This document shows, one piece after another, positions 1-5,734 of a stretch of DNA of 11,183 nt. The number at the start of each line of letters is the position of its first letter. Within the stretch, counting starts at the first letter, position 1. Origin of the DNA: an uncultured Chloroflexota bacterium (lineage in GTDB: Bacteria; Chloroflexota; Dehalococcoidia; SAR202; UBA11138); NCBI GenBank assembly GCA_913046025.1, contig CAJWRP010000034.1:1-11183 (forward strand). The letters are read 5' to 3'. A program made the position numbers and the translations under genes. The notes below the pieces were generated by a model. That model was not told the origin of the DNA and did not search any database. It saw only the letters and a list, made by a program, of their open reading frames with translations.

Positions 1-233
1 GCGTGGTCGCCGTCCAACGACTCAACCTTGATAACCTCAGCACCCATGTCGGCCAGCATCATGGTGGAGACGGGGCCGAACTGCCACATTGTCCAGTCCA
101 GAACACGAATGCCGTCTAGCGGACCTTTGATTCCTTCCGGTACGCTTCCATTAGTTCCCGCAAGTCTTCGTCCGCAGCCGTCGCAGAAACTAGCGTCGGC
201 CCGGTTGTCTCGTTTGCAGTTTGCGCATGTCAT
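1..233 (-). CDS. CaiB/BaiF (family III) CoA-transferase with N-terminal zinc ribbon, partial
   Basis: The first 77 codons of a leftward gene are present; the rest lies beyond the left edge. Residues 1-21 form a small zinc ribbon with two CxxC pairs (C3/C6 and C17/C20). After a short linker, residues 38-77 match the N-terminus of family III CoA-transferases ([10 protein letters not shown], then [19 protein letters not shown] and a GD). These enzymes move CoA between acids and usually act in the cytosol on carboxylates. I chose the ATG at 233 because that frame joins both domains without interruption and a GGGAG lies about 10 bases upstream. An ATG at 151 in another frame soon hits a stop. A promoter fits upstream (see 288-316). 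The zinc ribbon is not part of the standard family architecture. The CoA-transferase assignment is firm; the substrate is unknown. Confidence 0.85.
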   Translation of the reverse strand, partial: MTCANCKRDNRADASFCDGCGRRLAGTNGSVPEGIKGPLDGIRVLDWTMWQFGPVSTMMLADMGAEVIKVESLDGDH

Positions 234-287
234 CAAGCACTGTCTCCCACCTTCCGCTATCCGAAACCATTTTTAGTTTCAAAGGGC

Positions 288-316
288 AGTGTACCAACGC
301 CTTTTTAACCGGTCAA
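288..316 (-). promoter_or_regulatory. Sigma-70-type promoter for the leftward CoA-transferase
   Basis: On the minus strand a -35 box TTGACC (316-311) is followed by a 17-base spacer and a -10 box TACACT (293-288). The predicted start of transcription is near 281, giving a leader of about 48 bases before the ATG at 233. The spacer resembles that of the promoter at 5616-5644, sharing GCGTTG next to an identical -10 box. Based on consensus matching only. Confidence 0.6.
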
Positions 317-346
317 TTGTTCCAATCGTTTTTGACTTGGGTGTAG

Positions 347-375
347 TTGACGACCTATTTTCGCCCATCTATAAT
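347..375 (+). promoter_or_regulatory. Strong sigma-70-type promoter for the CoA-transferase/MBL/LLM genes
   Basis: A -35 box TTGACG (347-352), a 17-base spacer and a perfect -10 box TATAAT (370-375) face right. Transcription should begin near 382, leaving a leader of about 19 bases containing the AGGAG ribosome site (389-393). The TTG in the -35 box is in frame with the downstream gene, so an automatic caller could wrongly extend that gene into its own promoter. Confidence 0.75.
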
Positions 376-400
376 CCAATTCGTTCTTAGGAGTGTGGCA

Positions 401-1114
401 TTGAAAAACAAAGTATTTCAGACCTTTGATAAAGCCGTCGCAGATATCCCCGACGGCTCCACAATCATGTTTCCGGGATTCGCTGGCGTGGGCCATCCAA
501 GAAACCTAATGGCGGCCCTGCTGAGCCAGGGTGCAAAGGGTCTCACTGGTGTTTCCAATGGCTCGGGCGGGCGCGATGATCAGGTAGATGTCGCAACCCT
601 TATAAACGCGCATCAGTTCAAAAAGATGATAATGGCCTTTACGGCATCACCTCACCCGTCCAACGTCACCGTATTCGACGAGATGTACCAGTCGGGTGAG
701 ATCGACGCAGAGCTAGTGCCCCAGGGTACGCTGGCCGAGCGAATTCGAGCAGCTGGCTCAGGTATCGGGGCCTTCTACACGCGGACGGGCGTCGGCACCG
801 AGATGGCAGAGGGCAAAGAGAGCAGGATCATTGACGGCAAAGAGTATCTGCTGGAATATCCGATTCCTGCCGATTACGCTTTCGTAAGAGCCCTGCGCGC
901 CGATGAGTTTGGCAACCTGCAGTTCAAGCTTTCCCAGAGGAACTTCAACCCCATCATGGGCATGGCCGCGAAGATGACCATCGTCGAGGTGGAAGAGGAG
1001 ATACTCAAGCCGGGCGAAATCGACCCGGACAATGTACATCTTTCCGGAGTGTTCGTTGATAGGATCGTCAGGATTCCAGAGGATGGAATCTGGGATAAGA
1101 TAAACCGCCGCTAA
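401..1114 (+). CDS. 3-oxoacid CoA-transferase, subunit A
   Basis: The product of 237 residues matches the alpha subunit of family I CoA-transferases (SCOT/AtoD/PcaI type), whose usual length is 220-240. These heterodimers move CoA from a donor such as succinyl-CoA or acetyl-CoA to a 3-oxoacid or similar acid. Seen in the sequence: the N-terminal MFPGFAGVGHP glycine-rich region, GTLAERIRAAGSGIGAFYT, TGVGTEMAEGKE, and LSQRNFNPIMGMAAKMTIVEVEE near the C-terminus, all typical of subunit A. The start is TTG at 401, seven bases after AGGAG; upstream in-frame TTG at 347 lies in the -35 box. Subunit B follows after 51 bases. Symbol left blank because substrate preference within the family cannot be read from sequence. 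Confidence 0.93.
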   Translation: MKNKVFQTFDKAVADIPDGSTIMFPGFAGVGHPRNLMAALLSQGAKGLTGVSNGSGGRDDQVDVATLINAHQFKKMIMAFTASPHPSNVTVFDEMYQSGEIDAELVPQGTLAERIRAAGSGIGAFYTRTGVGTEMAEGKESRIIDGKEYLLEYPIPADYAFVRALRADEFGNLQFKLSQRNFNPIMGMAAKMTIVEVEEEILKPGEIDPDNVHLSGVFVDRIVRIPEDGIWDKINRR

Positions 1115-1165
1115 GGCCGTTTCAGGCCGATATCTGGCAAATATTAAGATAGATAGGTAAGCGAT

Positions 1166-1831
1166 TTGGTGGAACAGAAACCTTTAACAAGACAACATAT
1201 GGCCGCGCGACTTGCAGATGAGTTCGAAAGCGGATGGCTGGTTAACCTAGGCATCGGCATTCCCACGATGATTTCTAATTATGCCAAGGACGTTCTGTTC
1301 CACTCCGAAAACGGAGTGATCGGATACGGCTCTATGCTTCCGGAGGGCGAGGAGAACCCATACCTCGTTAACGCCGGCGGCCAGCACGTGGACATCAACC
1401 CCGGGGCGTCGATAGTGCACCACGCAGACGCCTTTGCCATTATCAGGGCAGGTTACATCGACGTCTCCATTATGGGAAGTTATGAGGTTTCAGAAACGGG
1501 AGACTTTGCTAACTGGCGTACGAGTGGTCGCAAGGGCGGCGGCATTGGCGGGGCCATGGACCTTGCCATGGGAGCCCAGAGGGTCTTTATCGCAATGGAG
1601 CACACTACGCGAGACGGGAAGCCTCGCCTGCTAAAACAGCTTAATCTTCCAGCCACAGCGCTAGGTGTCGTGACGACCCTTATGACGAACCTGGGACTTT
1701 TTGATATCACATCAGAGGGATTTCTCATGCGGGAGATTGCCCCGGGCTACACTCCTGAGCAGGTGCAGGAACTCACCGACGCGCATCTTGTAATTTCCCT
1801 TGATCTAAAAGATGTAGACGTTCAGGTATAA
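1166..1831 (+). CDS. 3-oxoacid CoA-transferase, subunit B
   Basis: The product of 221 residues matches the beta subunit (AtoA/ScoB/PcaJ type). The family's catalytic glutamate, which forms the glutamyl-CoA thioester, is E48 in the motif HSENGVIGYG. NLGIGIPT (27-34), the GGxxDL stretch (GGAMDLAMGAQRV) and MEHTTRDGKPRLL are also characteristic. It should pair with the product of the upstream gene to give a functional enzyme, since the A subunit lacks the active-site glutamate. Start is TTG at 1166 or GTG at 1169; an AGGT lies upstream at a workable distance for both. The gap of 51 bases to subunit A holds no convincing promoter or terminator, so the two are probably co-transcribed. Confidence 0.93.
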   Translation: MVEQKPLTRQHMAARLADEFESGWLVNLGIGIPTMISNYAKDVLFHSENGVIGYGSMLPEGEENPYLVNAGGQHVDINPGASIVHHADAFAIIRAGYIDVSIMGSYEVSETGDFANWRTSGRKGGGIGGAMDLAMGAQRVFIAMEHTTRDGKPRLLKQLNLPATALGVVTTLMTNLGLFDITSEGFLMREIAPGYTPEQVQELTDAHLVISLDLKDVDVQV

Positions 1832-1879
1832 GACCGTTCCAACTAAAATTTTAAATCAGATTATTTGCGGAGGCATTGA

Positions 1880-2722
1880 TTGACCACAGCATCATATAAA
1901 TCAGGTGTAATAGAGGTGGCGGAAAACGCCTACGCTATCATCAAAGAAAATTGTGCTACTAATTCAGGATTCATCGTGGGTGACGAGGGCGTCGTCTTGA
2001 TCGACACCTTGATGACTCCGTCATTAGCGGGCAATCTTCTTACCACGGTGCGCAACGTAACCTCTAAGCCTATTCGTTACGTCATCAACACCCACTTTCA
2101 CGGCGACCACGTCTACGGCAACCAGTACTTCCTTCCGTCGCCAATCGTTGGGCATGACAACTGCCGCGCTCACTTTGTGCGGGACTGGGACCACAACTTC
2201 AATCGCTATTATGCTCGTGAAGCCTTGAGGCCGGAGCTAGACCAGATTGTAATGACACGTCCCGATGTGACGTTCAGCCACGAGATGTCCTTGTGGTTAG
2301 GCGACCGGGAGTTGAGGCTCTCCTACCACGGGCGAGCTCATACGGGAAGCGACATCCTGCTGTACCTGCCTGGAGACAAGGTGCTGTTCGTTGGCGACCT
2401 GGCGGTTCACAAGACCCTTCCGGCTTTCCCGGATGGCCACATAACTAAGTGGCTTTCTGTTATGGACGAGGTAAGCAAGGTAGATGCGGATACTATTGTT
2501 CCCGGCCATGGTCCGGTGGGTGGCAGGGCTGAGTACAACGAATCGGTTGAGCTTCTGGACCTGCTGAACTCAGAGATTCGCAAGGGCTACGATGCTGGCC
2601 TGTCTGTAGAAGATACGGCCAAGCAGGTGGACATCAGTAAGTTCTCGCATTTCGCTAACGTTGATCGCGTAGGCCTGATTACCAGCATGGCGTACCGAGC
2701 ATACAGTGGAGACCTTGAGTAG
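1880..2722 (+). CDS. MBL-fold metallo-hydrolase
   Basis: A 280-residue metallo-beta-lactamase-fold protein. The metal site is complete: H72, H74, D76 and H77 in THFHGDHVYG, H154 in GRAHTGSD, D173 in VGDL and H210 in VPGHG. Members hydrolyse thioesters, lactones, beta-lactams or related bonds using two zinc ions. Length and the HGRAHTGSD motif fit the subgroup often annotated as quinoprotein-relay or SoxH-like hydrolases. No signal peptide is visible, so it is probably cytosolic. Start is TTG at 1880, six bases after GGAGG. Following the CoA-transferase by 48 bases, it may act on a thioester or lactone from the same pathway; this is inference. Resistance to beta-lactams cannot be assumed. Confidence 0.88.
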   Translation: MTTASYKSGVIEVAENAYAIIKENCATNSGFIVGDEGVVLIDTLMTPSLAGNLLTTVRNVTSKPIRYVINTHFHGDHVYGNQYFLPSPIVGHDNCRAHFVRDWDHNFNRYYAREALRPELDQIVMTRPDVTFSHEMSLWLGDRELRLSYHGRAHTGSDILLYLPGDKVLFVGDLAVHKTLPAFPDGHITKWLSVMDEVSKVDADTIVPGHGPVGGRAEYNESVELLDLLNSEIRKGYDAGLSVEDTAKQVDISKFSHFANVDRVGLITSMAYRAYSGDLE

Positions 2723-2846
2723 CCTCTCCCATAAGAATGGCTGCAAGTTAGCAAAACGCCTGCTGGGGTAAGTTAGGTCATGTCTCGACAAATTGTTTCT
2801 GCAGGCAAGAGTGGCTCAGCCCATTAGTTAAAATAGAGGAAATGCT

Positions 2847-3989
2847 TTGCAATTTGGTGTATTTGATCACATAGAGCCCCAGCAGGACATGCCGTTGCAG
2901 CGCTCATATGAGATGCGCCTGGAGCAGATCGAGCGTCTGGATAAGGCAGGCTTTTATGCCTACCACCTGGCGGAGCATCACACTCCTGCTATTCACAGCC
3001 TTGCACCCTCGCAGAACGTGTTTTTGGCTGCGGTATCCCAGCGCACCAAGAACCTGCGTTTCGGTCCTTGTGTTTACGTGTTGCCGCTGCATCACCCTTT
3101 GCGGCTCATAGAGGAAATCAGCATGCTGGACAACCTTAGCGGTGGCCGAATGGAGATAGGCGTTGGTCGCGGCGGCGTGATGGAGGCATTCTTCTGGGGG
3201 CAGGAGGCTGACTCAGATATAAATTTTGTCCGATACCAAGAGACGCTGGCCATCATTCGGCAGGGCATGAGTAACGACGTTCTGGACTACCAGGGCAAGT
3301 TCCACAGCTTTGACGATCTGCCGATGCGGCTTCACCCGATGCAGAAGCCATACCCTCCGATGTGGTACATGCGCAACGCAGAGACCGCCGCTGTTGAGGG
3401 CATGAACACGGTGATTGTGGGCAACATTGATACGCTGAGCACCCAGGTAAAACGCTATCATGAGGTGTGGGAACGGGAGCACGGCAAGGGTGCTCTTACC
3501 GCCCAGGGCATGGAGCCCAAGATTGGGCTTGTAGTCCACATGGTTGTGGCGGAGACCGACGAAGAGGCCATTCGCATTGCAACGCCGGCGTGGGAGGCCT
3601 ATCGCTGGAACCTGGCCGCGCCGCGCCGCATTGAGGCTGAGAAGAGGGGCATGGATAACTTCTCGCAGGATACCAAGGATGGCTCGTTTGGCTTTTCTGG
3701 TCAACGGCCGGCGGGCCTGCCTCAGAGGGAGATGCGCCGGGACATTGAGGCGGAGCTTGAGCGCTTCGACCAGCAGAAGACGTCAGATCCAACTCGACTT
3801 GGTGGTGTAGCTTTGGCTGGATCGCCTGCCTCGGTGCGCGCTTACATGGAAGAGTACCTGGCCACAGGCGCGAACTACTTCGTCTGTTCGTTCCAGTGGG
3901 GCAGCATATCTCATGACCACGCCGTGCAGTCAATCGAGCTGTTTACGAACGAGGTCATGCCTCACTACACCGCCAAAGTTACTGCGTAG
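2847..3989 (+). CDS. LLM-class (luciferase-like) flavin-dependent oxidoreductase
   Basis: The 380-residue product belongs to the bacterial luciferase-like TIM-barrel family, which uses FMN or F420 for monooxygenation or hydride transfer. Seen: MQFGVFDHIE at the first strand, LAEHHTPAIHSLAPSQNVF (41-59), LPLHHPLRLIEEISMLDNLS and SGGRMEIGVGRG (98-109). The length is typical. Start is TTG at 2847, six bases after GAGGAA; a nearby ATG at 2842 lies in another frame and stops quickly. It follows the MBL gene by 124 bases. Marine Chloroflexota are known for many paralogues of this family, linked to oxidation of recalcitrant organic matter. The substrate and the choice between FMN and F420 cannot be determined here. 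Confidence 0.92.
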   Translation: MQFGVFDHIEPQQDMPLQRSYEMRLEQIERLDKAGFYAYHLAEHHTPAIHSLAPSQNVFLAAVSQRTKNLRFGPCVYVLPLHHPLRLIEEISMLDNLSGGRMEIGVGRGGVMEAFFWGQEADSDINFVRYQETLAIIRQGMSNDVLDYQGKFHSFDDLPMRLHPMQKPYPPMWYMRNAETAAVEGMNTVIVGNIDTLSTQVKRYHEVWEREHGKGALTAQGMEPKIGLVVHMVVAETDEEAIRIATPAWEAYRWNLAAPRRIEAEKRGMDNFSQDTKDGSFGFSGQRPAGLPQREMRRDIEAELERFDQQKTSDPTRLGGVALAGSPASVRAYMEEYLATGANYFVCSFQWGSISHDHAVQSIELFTNEVMPHYTAKVTA

Positions 3990-4034
3990 CCACAGGTATT
4001 AAATCGTTGTGGACTTCTCTAGGTTATTATTAGC

Positions 4035-4244
4035 CTACGCCCTGGCTCCTGTGCGAAGTGTTGCCAGCAGTTGTGTGGAGGCAATGGCAAGCTCGCTAAC
4101 GGCATCGTTCAAGGACTGCTCGTTCGCCTTTGATGGCACACGGTACCCGCTGATCTTGCGCACGTACTGCAACGCCGCCTCGTGGACCTCTACGTCAGTG
4201 GCAGGCTCTTCGGGTCTCCTTAGCTTTTTTATACTTCTGCACAT
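4035..4244 (-). CDS. DUF2277 domain-containing protein
   Basis: A complete 69-residue protein matching DUF2277: MCRSIKKLRRPEEPATDVEV at the N-terminus, then AALQYVRKISGYRVPSKANE and a helical C-terminal segment with paired alanines. I recognise this pattern from the family; no function is known. The start ATG at 4244 gives the conserved MCR N-terminus. AAGGA lies about 11 bases upstream. It is the last gene of the leftward operon, 21 bases after the P-loop gene, and converges on the LLM gene across 45 bases. That gap holds a weak CCACA/TGTGG inverted repeat without a T-run, so it is not called as a terminator. Confidence 0.85.
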   Translation of the reverse strand: MCRSIKKLRRPEEPATDVEVHEAALQYVRKISGYRVPSKANEQSLNDAVSELAIASTQLLATLRTGARA

Positions 4245-4265
4245 GTTCTTGATAGTCCTTGTCGT

Positions 4266-4856
4266 TCAGTGGACCAAAGATTCTTTGGGAGATCTAGATA
4301 GGCCGTGCGCTTCATAAAACTGGTTAAGCTGACGCGTTGTGCGTATGTAGAAAACGTCGGCTACAGATGGTATGTCTGGAGATAAAGTCTCATAGATTAT
4401 CCCGTAAGACTTCCTTTTATTCCATGCCTCCAAGATGGCGGATTCGCGCGAAGCCAGGTGTTGTTTGAAAGTCTCTGTGTTGATGCCGCACACCAACTCC
4501 TTCGTCCAAGCCCGATGCAGCGAACGCTTCAGCCTTCTCCAAAACACCGTCCTGAATGGTAGTTCCAGAACAATGATGGATTCGGCCCTTCCCAAAATGA
4601 AAGGAACATTGTGGTCCGTGACCCATCCGCTCGTGCTGGAATCCATGTGCTGGATTACTATCGTTTCGATTTCGTCTTTAGGTCGCATCTTCCATCCGGG
4701 CAAATGTTGAATCGCGTCGATCTCTATATACACAAGTTGCCATTTTCGAGCTATGGCTCTTGCTAGGGTCGATTTACCGCCAGCACCGAACACTCCAACG
4801 TGTCGTGCCAGAGGGTGATCCAGGTTCACGCGGTTCACGTGCTCGACTTCTCCCAT
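4266..4856 (-). CDS. P-loop NTPase, adenylate kinase-like (FlaR/topology-modulation type)
   Basis: About 196 residues resembling small P-loop kinases annotated as adenylate kinase-related or DNA topology modulation proteins. Seen: a Walker A-like VGVFGAGGKSTLARAIA (20-36), then the IEIDAIQHLPGW segment that in relatives reads IEIDxLxxxPGW, GWVTDHN, and a C-terminal LELPFRTVFWRRLKRSLHR lid-like basic helix. The Walker A loop is odd: relatives have about two more residues between FG and GGKST, so the G-x4-G-K-S spacing is not met. The ATG at 4856 was chosen because it avoids overlap with the upstream gene, although its GGAGG is only two bases away; TTG at 4880 and GTG at 4838 are alternatives. 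Substrate unknown. Confidence 0.72.
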   Translation of the reverse strand: MGEVEHVNRVNLDHPLARHVGVFGAGGKSTLARAIARKWQLVYIEIDAIQHLPGWKMRPKDEIETIVIQHMDSSTSGWVTDHNVPFILGRAESIIVLELPFRTVFWRRLKRSLHRAWTKELVCGINTETFKQHLASRESAILEAWNKRKSYGIIYETLSPDIPSVADVFYIRTTRQLNQFYEAHGLSRSPKESLVH

Positions 4857-4863
4857 GGCCTCC

Positions 4864-5211
4864 CTACTCCAACCTGCCAACTATCTGGGCGCCCAGGCAA
4901 AGCACATTGACGTCGTCGTGCTCAACACACTGATGGGCCGAGTAGATGTCGTCGCATAGCGCCGCCCGAATGCCAGGGATCTTGTTTGCGGCGATGCAGG
5001 CCCCGACTCCCGTGCCGCACACCAGCACGGCCCTGTCGATGTTGCCGGACCGTATCTCATCGCAAGCCGTCTGTGTGATGTCTGGAAAGTCGACCTCTAC
5101 CCCCTCGTGCGTGCCGAAGTCAGTGACGTTGTGCCCCTGGCTTTCCAGGAAATTGATGACAGGCCTCTTTAGTGGCAGGCCGGAAAGATCGCCGCCGACT
5201 GCTAATTTCAT
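4864..5211 (-). CDS. RpiB/LacAB-family sugar isomerase-like protein, short form
   Basis: A 115-residue protein of the ribose-5-phosphate isomerase B fold. Catalytic elements are kept: C65 and T67 in VCGTGVG, and H98 in the EHDDVNVLCLG segment. IAANKIPGIRAA is also typical. Two parts that bind the substrate phosphate in the E. coli enzyme are absent: the histidine of the DHxG motif is leucine (GGDLSG, L9), and the C-terminal 30-35 residues carrying the phosphate-binding arginines are missing, since the protein stops right after the LGAQIVG strand. No other frame downstream resembles the missing tail. It may act on an unphosphorylated or different substrate; this is inference. It starts at ATG 5211, five bases after the previous gene stops, so co-translation is likely. 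Confidence 0.82.
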   Translation of the reverse strand: MKLAVGGDLSGLPLKRPVINFLESQGHNVTDFGTHEGVEVDFPDITQTACDEIRSGNIDRAVLVCGTGVGACIAANKIPGIRAALCDDIYSAHQCVEHDDVNVLCLGAQIVGRLE

Positions 5212-5216
5212 GAAGA

Positions 5217-5525
5217 TTAATCCAGTTTCTTGAACAGGGAATGAGACCTGTTAGTGGTATGGGGTCGTATCTGTGGGGCCCAGTCGCCCTTGTCGGACTG
5301 CTCCACCCAAGCGGGGCCTTGCGGCACGTCCGGCGAGTCGACTTCGTACAAGGCCAGGTACGCCGCCACGCCGTCTTCGCCAGACTCTAGCTTGAATCGA
5401 GTACACGAATTTACACCGGGCACCGTGAGAATGCTCGGTATGTGCTGTGTGTCGTAGATCCTGTTGAAGTCGTCCTCCAGGTTAGTAGGAACGTCCATCT
5501 GCACCATGTATAGATAACCGGCCAT
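5217..5525 (-). CDS. EthD/dimeric alpha-beta barrel-like small protein
   Basis: A 102-residue protein with features of the dimeric alpha/beta-barrel (ferredoxin-like) superfamily: a first strand YLYMVQMDVP, a helix with FNRIYDTQHIPSILTVPGV, strands TRFKLES and AAYLALYEVDSP. The arrangement of a helix ending in the H-x-P-x-[IL] region followed by PGV resembles EthD-like and related small proteins that assist degradation of organic compounds, but the exact family is uncertain. It is the first gene of the leftward operon. The start ATG at 5525 is backed by a strong AGGAGG seven bases upstream. Role unknown. Confidence 0.75.
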   Translation of the reverse strand: MAGYLYMVQMDVPTNLEDDFNRIYDTQHIPSILTVPGVNSCTRFKLESGEDGVAAYLALYEVDSPDVPQGPAWVEQSDKGDWAPQIRPHTTNRSHSLFKKLD

Positions 5526-5532
5526 TGCATAT

Positions 5533-5538
5533 CCTCCT
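5533..5538 (-). promoter_or_regulatory. Strong ribosome binding site (AGGAGG)
   Basis: A perfect AGGAGG on the minus strand sits seven bases before the ATG at 5525. It decides that start over the out-of-frame ATG at 5530. Confidence 0.8.
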
Positions 5539-5560
5539 GTGATAGATGTGGTGTGCGGAA

Positions 5561-5568
5561 AACGCGTT
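5561..5568. promoter_or_regulatory. Putative operator, distal AACGCGTT palindrome
   Basis: The 8-base palindrome AACGCGTT lies in the leader of the leftward operon. The identical palindrome at 5624-5631 is 63 bases away, and with one flanking base the two form a 9-base inverted repeat (AACGCGTTG and CAACGCGTT). The spacing equals six turns of B-DNA, so two bound proteins would face the same side. The regulator is unknown. Confidence 0.45.
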
Positions 5569-5615
5569 GTTATTTTTCGCCTAGACCAGAGCTCGCTAAA
5601 ATCGGGTTTGATCCG

Positions 5616-5644
5616 AGTGTAGCAACGCGTTATTCCGTCGTCAA
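5616..5644 (-). promoter_or_regulatory. Sigma-70-type promoter for the leftward EthD/RpiB operon
   Basis: On the minus strand TTGACG (5644-5639), a 17-base spacer and TACACT (5621-5616) form a good promoter, with transcription expected near 5609. The AACGCGTT palindrome (5624-5631) lies inside the spacer, a position where a bound repressor would block polymerase. Confidence 0.65.
5624..5631. promoter_or_regulatory. Putative operator in promoter spacer, AACGCGTT palindrome
   Basis: This copy of AACGCGTT sits between the -35 and -10 boxes of the leftward promoter. It is the partner of the copy at 5561-5568. The location suggests repression; no regulator gene adjoins it. Confidence 0.5.
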
Positions 5645-5651
5645 CAACAGG

Positions 5652-5679
5652 TTGCGTTCCGTGTGGAGGTGGGTATAAT
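5652..5679 (+). promoter_or_regulatory. Sigma-70-type promoter for the cyclase gene
   Basis: TTGCGT (5652-5657), a 16-base spacer and a perfect TATAAT (5674-5679) face right. The expected start of transcription is near 5686, which leaves about 50 bases of leader before the ATG at 5735. A GTG at 5663, in frame with the cyclase, lies inside this promoter and therefore cannot be the start if this promoter is used. Confidence 0.6.
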
Positions 5680-5734
5680 GCCTTCCGTTAGTACTTCAAC
5701 ATGCAATTTTAATCACCTGAAAAGAGGAAATTCA

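Noticed and set aside
28..276. Rightward open frame of 82 codons at the left edge
   Set aside because: It lies opposite the zinc-ribbon CoA-transferase, whose minus-strand frame has clear family motifs.
3496..3933. Leftward open frame of 145 codons inside the LLM gene, with a second of 163 codons at 3213-3704
   Set aside because: The compositions look like antisense translations of the LLM gene and show no domain motif.
3990..4012. CCACA/TGTGG inverted repeat between the convergent LLM and DUF2277 genes
   Set aside because: The stem is only five base pairs with a 13-base loop and no T-run, too weak to call a terminator.
4009..4317. Rightward open frame of 102 codons
   Set aside because: The opposite strand encodes a recognisable DUF2277 protein, so this is its shadow.
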